A DNA stretch of 6,215 bases from an uncultured Labedella sp. (GTDB taxonomy: Bacteria > Actinomycetota > Actinomycetes > Actinomycetales > Microbacteriaceae). The position numbers and the translations under genes are program-made. The DNA lies in the NCBI GenBank assembly GCA_934636065.1, contig CAKTZW010000117.1, forward strand, positions 1-6,215, read 5' to 3'. Below are positions 5,335 through 6,215 of this stretch, in pieces (position 1 is the first letter of the stretch; every line of letters starts with the position of its first letter). The notes below the pieces were generated by a model. The model saw only the letters and a list, made by a program, of their open reading frames with translations. It made no database searches and was not told where the DNA came from.

Positions 5335-6215
5335 CTAGGGAGTGGGATCGGCCGCGTCGTAGTGACGGAAGCTCGGCGTGACGCGCAGGCACAGGGCGAT
5401 GAGGGCGATGATGAGGAGCCCGCCGAGCAGCGGCGGGACCCACACGCTGACGACGAGCGCGGCCGCTCCGACGTAGAGGTCGCCGATGCGCGGCCCGCCC
5501 GTCACCACGACGGTGAAGATGCCCTGCAGCCGGCCCCGCATGTTGTCCGGCACCGCGGTCTGCAGCATCGTGCTGCGGAAGATGGCGCTGACGTTGTCGG
5601 AGGCCCCGGTCCCGGCGAGGAGCACGGCGGCAACGGCGAGCGCGACGAGGTCGGCGCCCGCGATCGAGGTCGTCGTACGCGCCGAACCCGAGAGGACGAG
5701 GAAGGCGAGCACGCCGCCGAAGCCCGCGACGAACGCACCGTAGACGGCGATCGCCCACCCGATCGCGATCCCGTGCCTCCGGACGAGGCCGAGGCGCCCG
5801 GAGAACAGGCTGCACACGAGCGTGCCCACGGCGCCGGCCGCCGTGAGGATGCCGACGGTCACGGCGCCCCCGCCGATGACGAGAGCGCCGACGGCCGGGA
5901 AGAGCGCGTGCGGACGCCCGAACGTCATCGCGATGATGTCGACGATGAACGACATCCGCACGCTCGGGGCGCCGCGGAGGAATCGGAGGCCGGTGCGGAT
6001 GGACTCGAGCCCCGGTCGGTGCGTCTCGCCCTCCGGCCGGATCGGCGGCAGCGTCACGATCCCGAGGAAGGCCGCGCTGAAGAGGATGACGTCGATCGTG
6101 TAGGTCCACCCGAATCCGACGGACGCGACGAGCACGCCCGCAACGGCCGGCCCGACGGTCACCGCGACCCCCATGCTCACTCCGCCGAGGGCCGAGGCCG
6201 CGGGCAGGAGCTCCC
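5335..6215 (-). CDS. MFS transporter, EntS-like (MFS_3) group, C-terminal part cut by window edge
   Basis: A membrane exporter of the major facilitator superfamily, of which 293 codons are visible. Its N-terminal ~130 residues lie past the right edge: the frame is open to the last base, reading ELLPAASALGGVSMGVAVT, and the GTG at 6180 is an internal valine. About seven to eight hydrophobic segments remain. A charged central loop (PEGETHRPGLESIRTGLRFL) separates the two MFS halves. The pattern RSTMLQTAVPDNMRGRLQGI near the tenth helix is typical of the EntS/MFS_3 group (R-t-lQ--vPd--RGR). Relatives export siderophores, macrolides or other small compounds, and the substrate cannot be told here. 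The gene ends in TAG 51 bp before the LMF gene on the same strand, so the two could be co-transcribed. Confidence 0.92.
   Translation of the reverse strand, partial: ELLPAASALGGVSMGVAVTVGPAVAGVLVASVGFGWTYTIDVILFSAAFLGIVTLPPIRPEGETHRPGLESIRTGLRFLRGAPSVRMSFIVDIIAMTFGRPHALFPAVGALVIGGGAVTVGILTAAGAVGTLVCSLFSGRLGLVRRHGIAIGWAIAVYGAFVAGFGGVLAFLVLSGSARTTTSIAGADLVALAVAAVLLAGTGASDNVSAIFRSTMLQTAVPDNMRGRLQGIFTVVVTGGPRIGDLYVGAAALVVSVWVPPLLGGLLIIALIALCLRVTPSFRHYDAADPTP

Noticed and set aside
3914..6109. A 731-codon open frame on the minus strand covering the LMF and MFS genes
   Set aside because: It is extremely rich in Arg, Pro and Ala and has no recognisable domain, while another frame of the same strand encodes two clear membrane protein families. 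It is a high-GC shadow frame.
5335..6180. Start of the MFS gene at the GTG at 6180
   Set aside because: The frame continues upstream to the window edge with MFS-like sequence (ELLPAASALGG), so the GTG is an internal valine codon and the gene is cut by the edge.

Overview
The window is high-GC DNA with short intergenic gaps. Its gene content points to an actinobacterium: a homodimeric-type pyruvate dehydrogenase E1 (AceE), an AhpE-type peroxiredoxin, a tRNA gene without an encoded CCA end, and an SOS box of the mycobacterial/Gram-positive type. The CTGAGCCTGTCGAAG intergenic repeat suggests Microbacteriaceae or a near relative. The family-level placement is inference.

Left part (1-2660): the N-terminal 301 codons of aceE run off the left edge on the minus strand. 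Diverging from it across a 218-bp gap is ahpE, a thiol peroxidase of the same family as M. tuberculosis AhpE. ahpE converges on a minus-strand EamA/YdeD-like exporter gene of the drug/metabolite transporter superfamily. The gap between those two gene ends holds three alternating copies of a repeat that can fold into two mutually exclusive hairpins, probably a terminator or REP-like element.

Middle (2660-3860): a complete tRNA-Val(UAC) gene lies on the plus strand. Beside it on the minus strand is a small accessory-looking patch: a reading-frame remnant resembling the C-terminus of an NTF2/SnoaL-like protein, an orphan 66-aa acidic protein, and a 193-aa protein with two zinc-binding Cys/His clusters followed by a GIY-YIG (MUG113/T5orf172-like) nuclease domain. 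The start codon of this last gene lies inside a perfect LexA operator, TCGAAC-N4-GTTCGA. That predicts a DNA-damage-induced nuclease and is the most interesting signal in the window.

Right part (3856-6215): on the minus strand, a full-length lipase maturation factor (LMF) family membrane protein lies 51 bp downstream of the C-terminal part of an EntS-like MFS exporter that runs off the right edge. The LMF gene appears to have its own promoter and possibly a leaderless mRNA. The order MFS, LMF, GIY-YIG, 66-aa protein on one strand permits read-through, but the promoter-like and operator sequences suggest separate control of LMF and the nuclease.

No CRISPR array, insertion sequence or toxin-antitoxin pair was seen.
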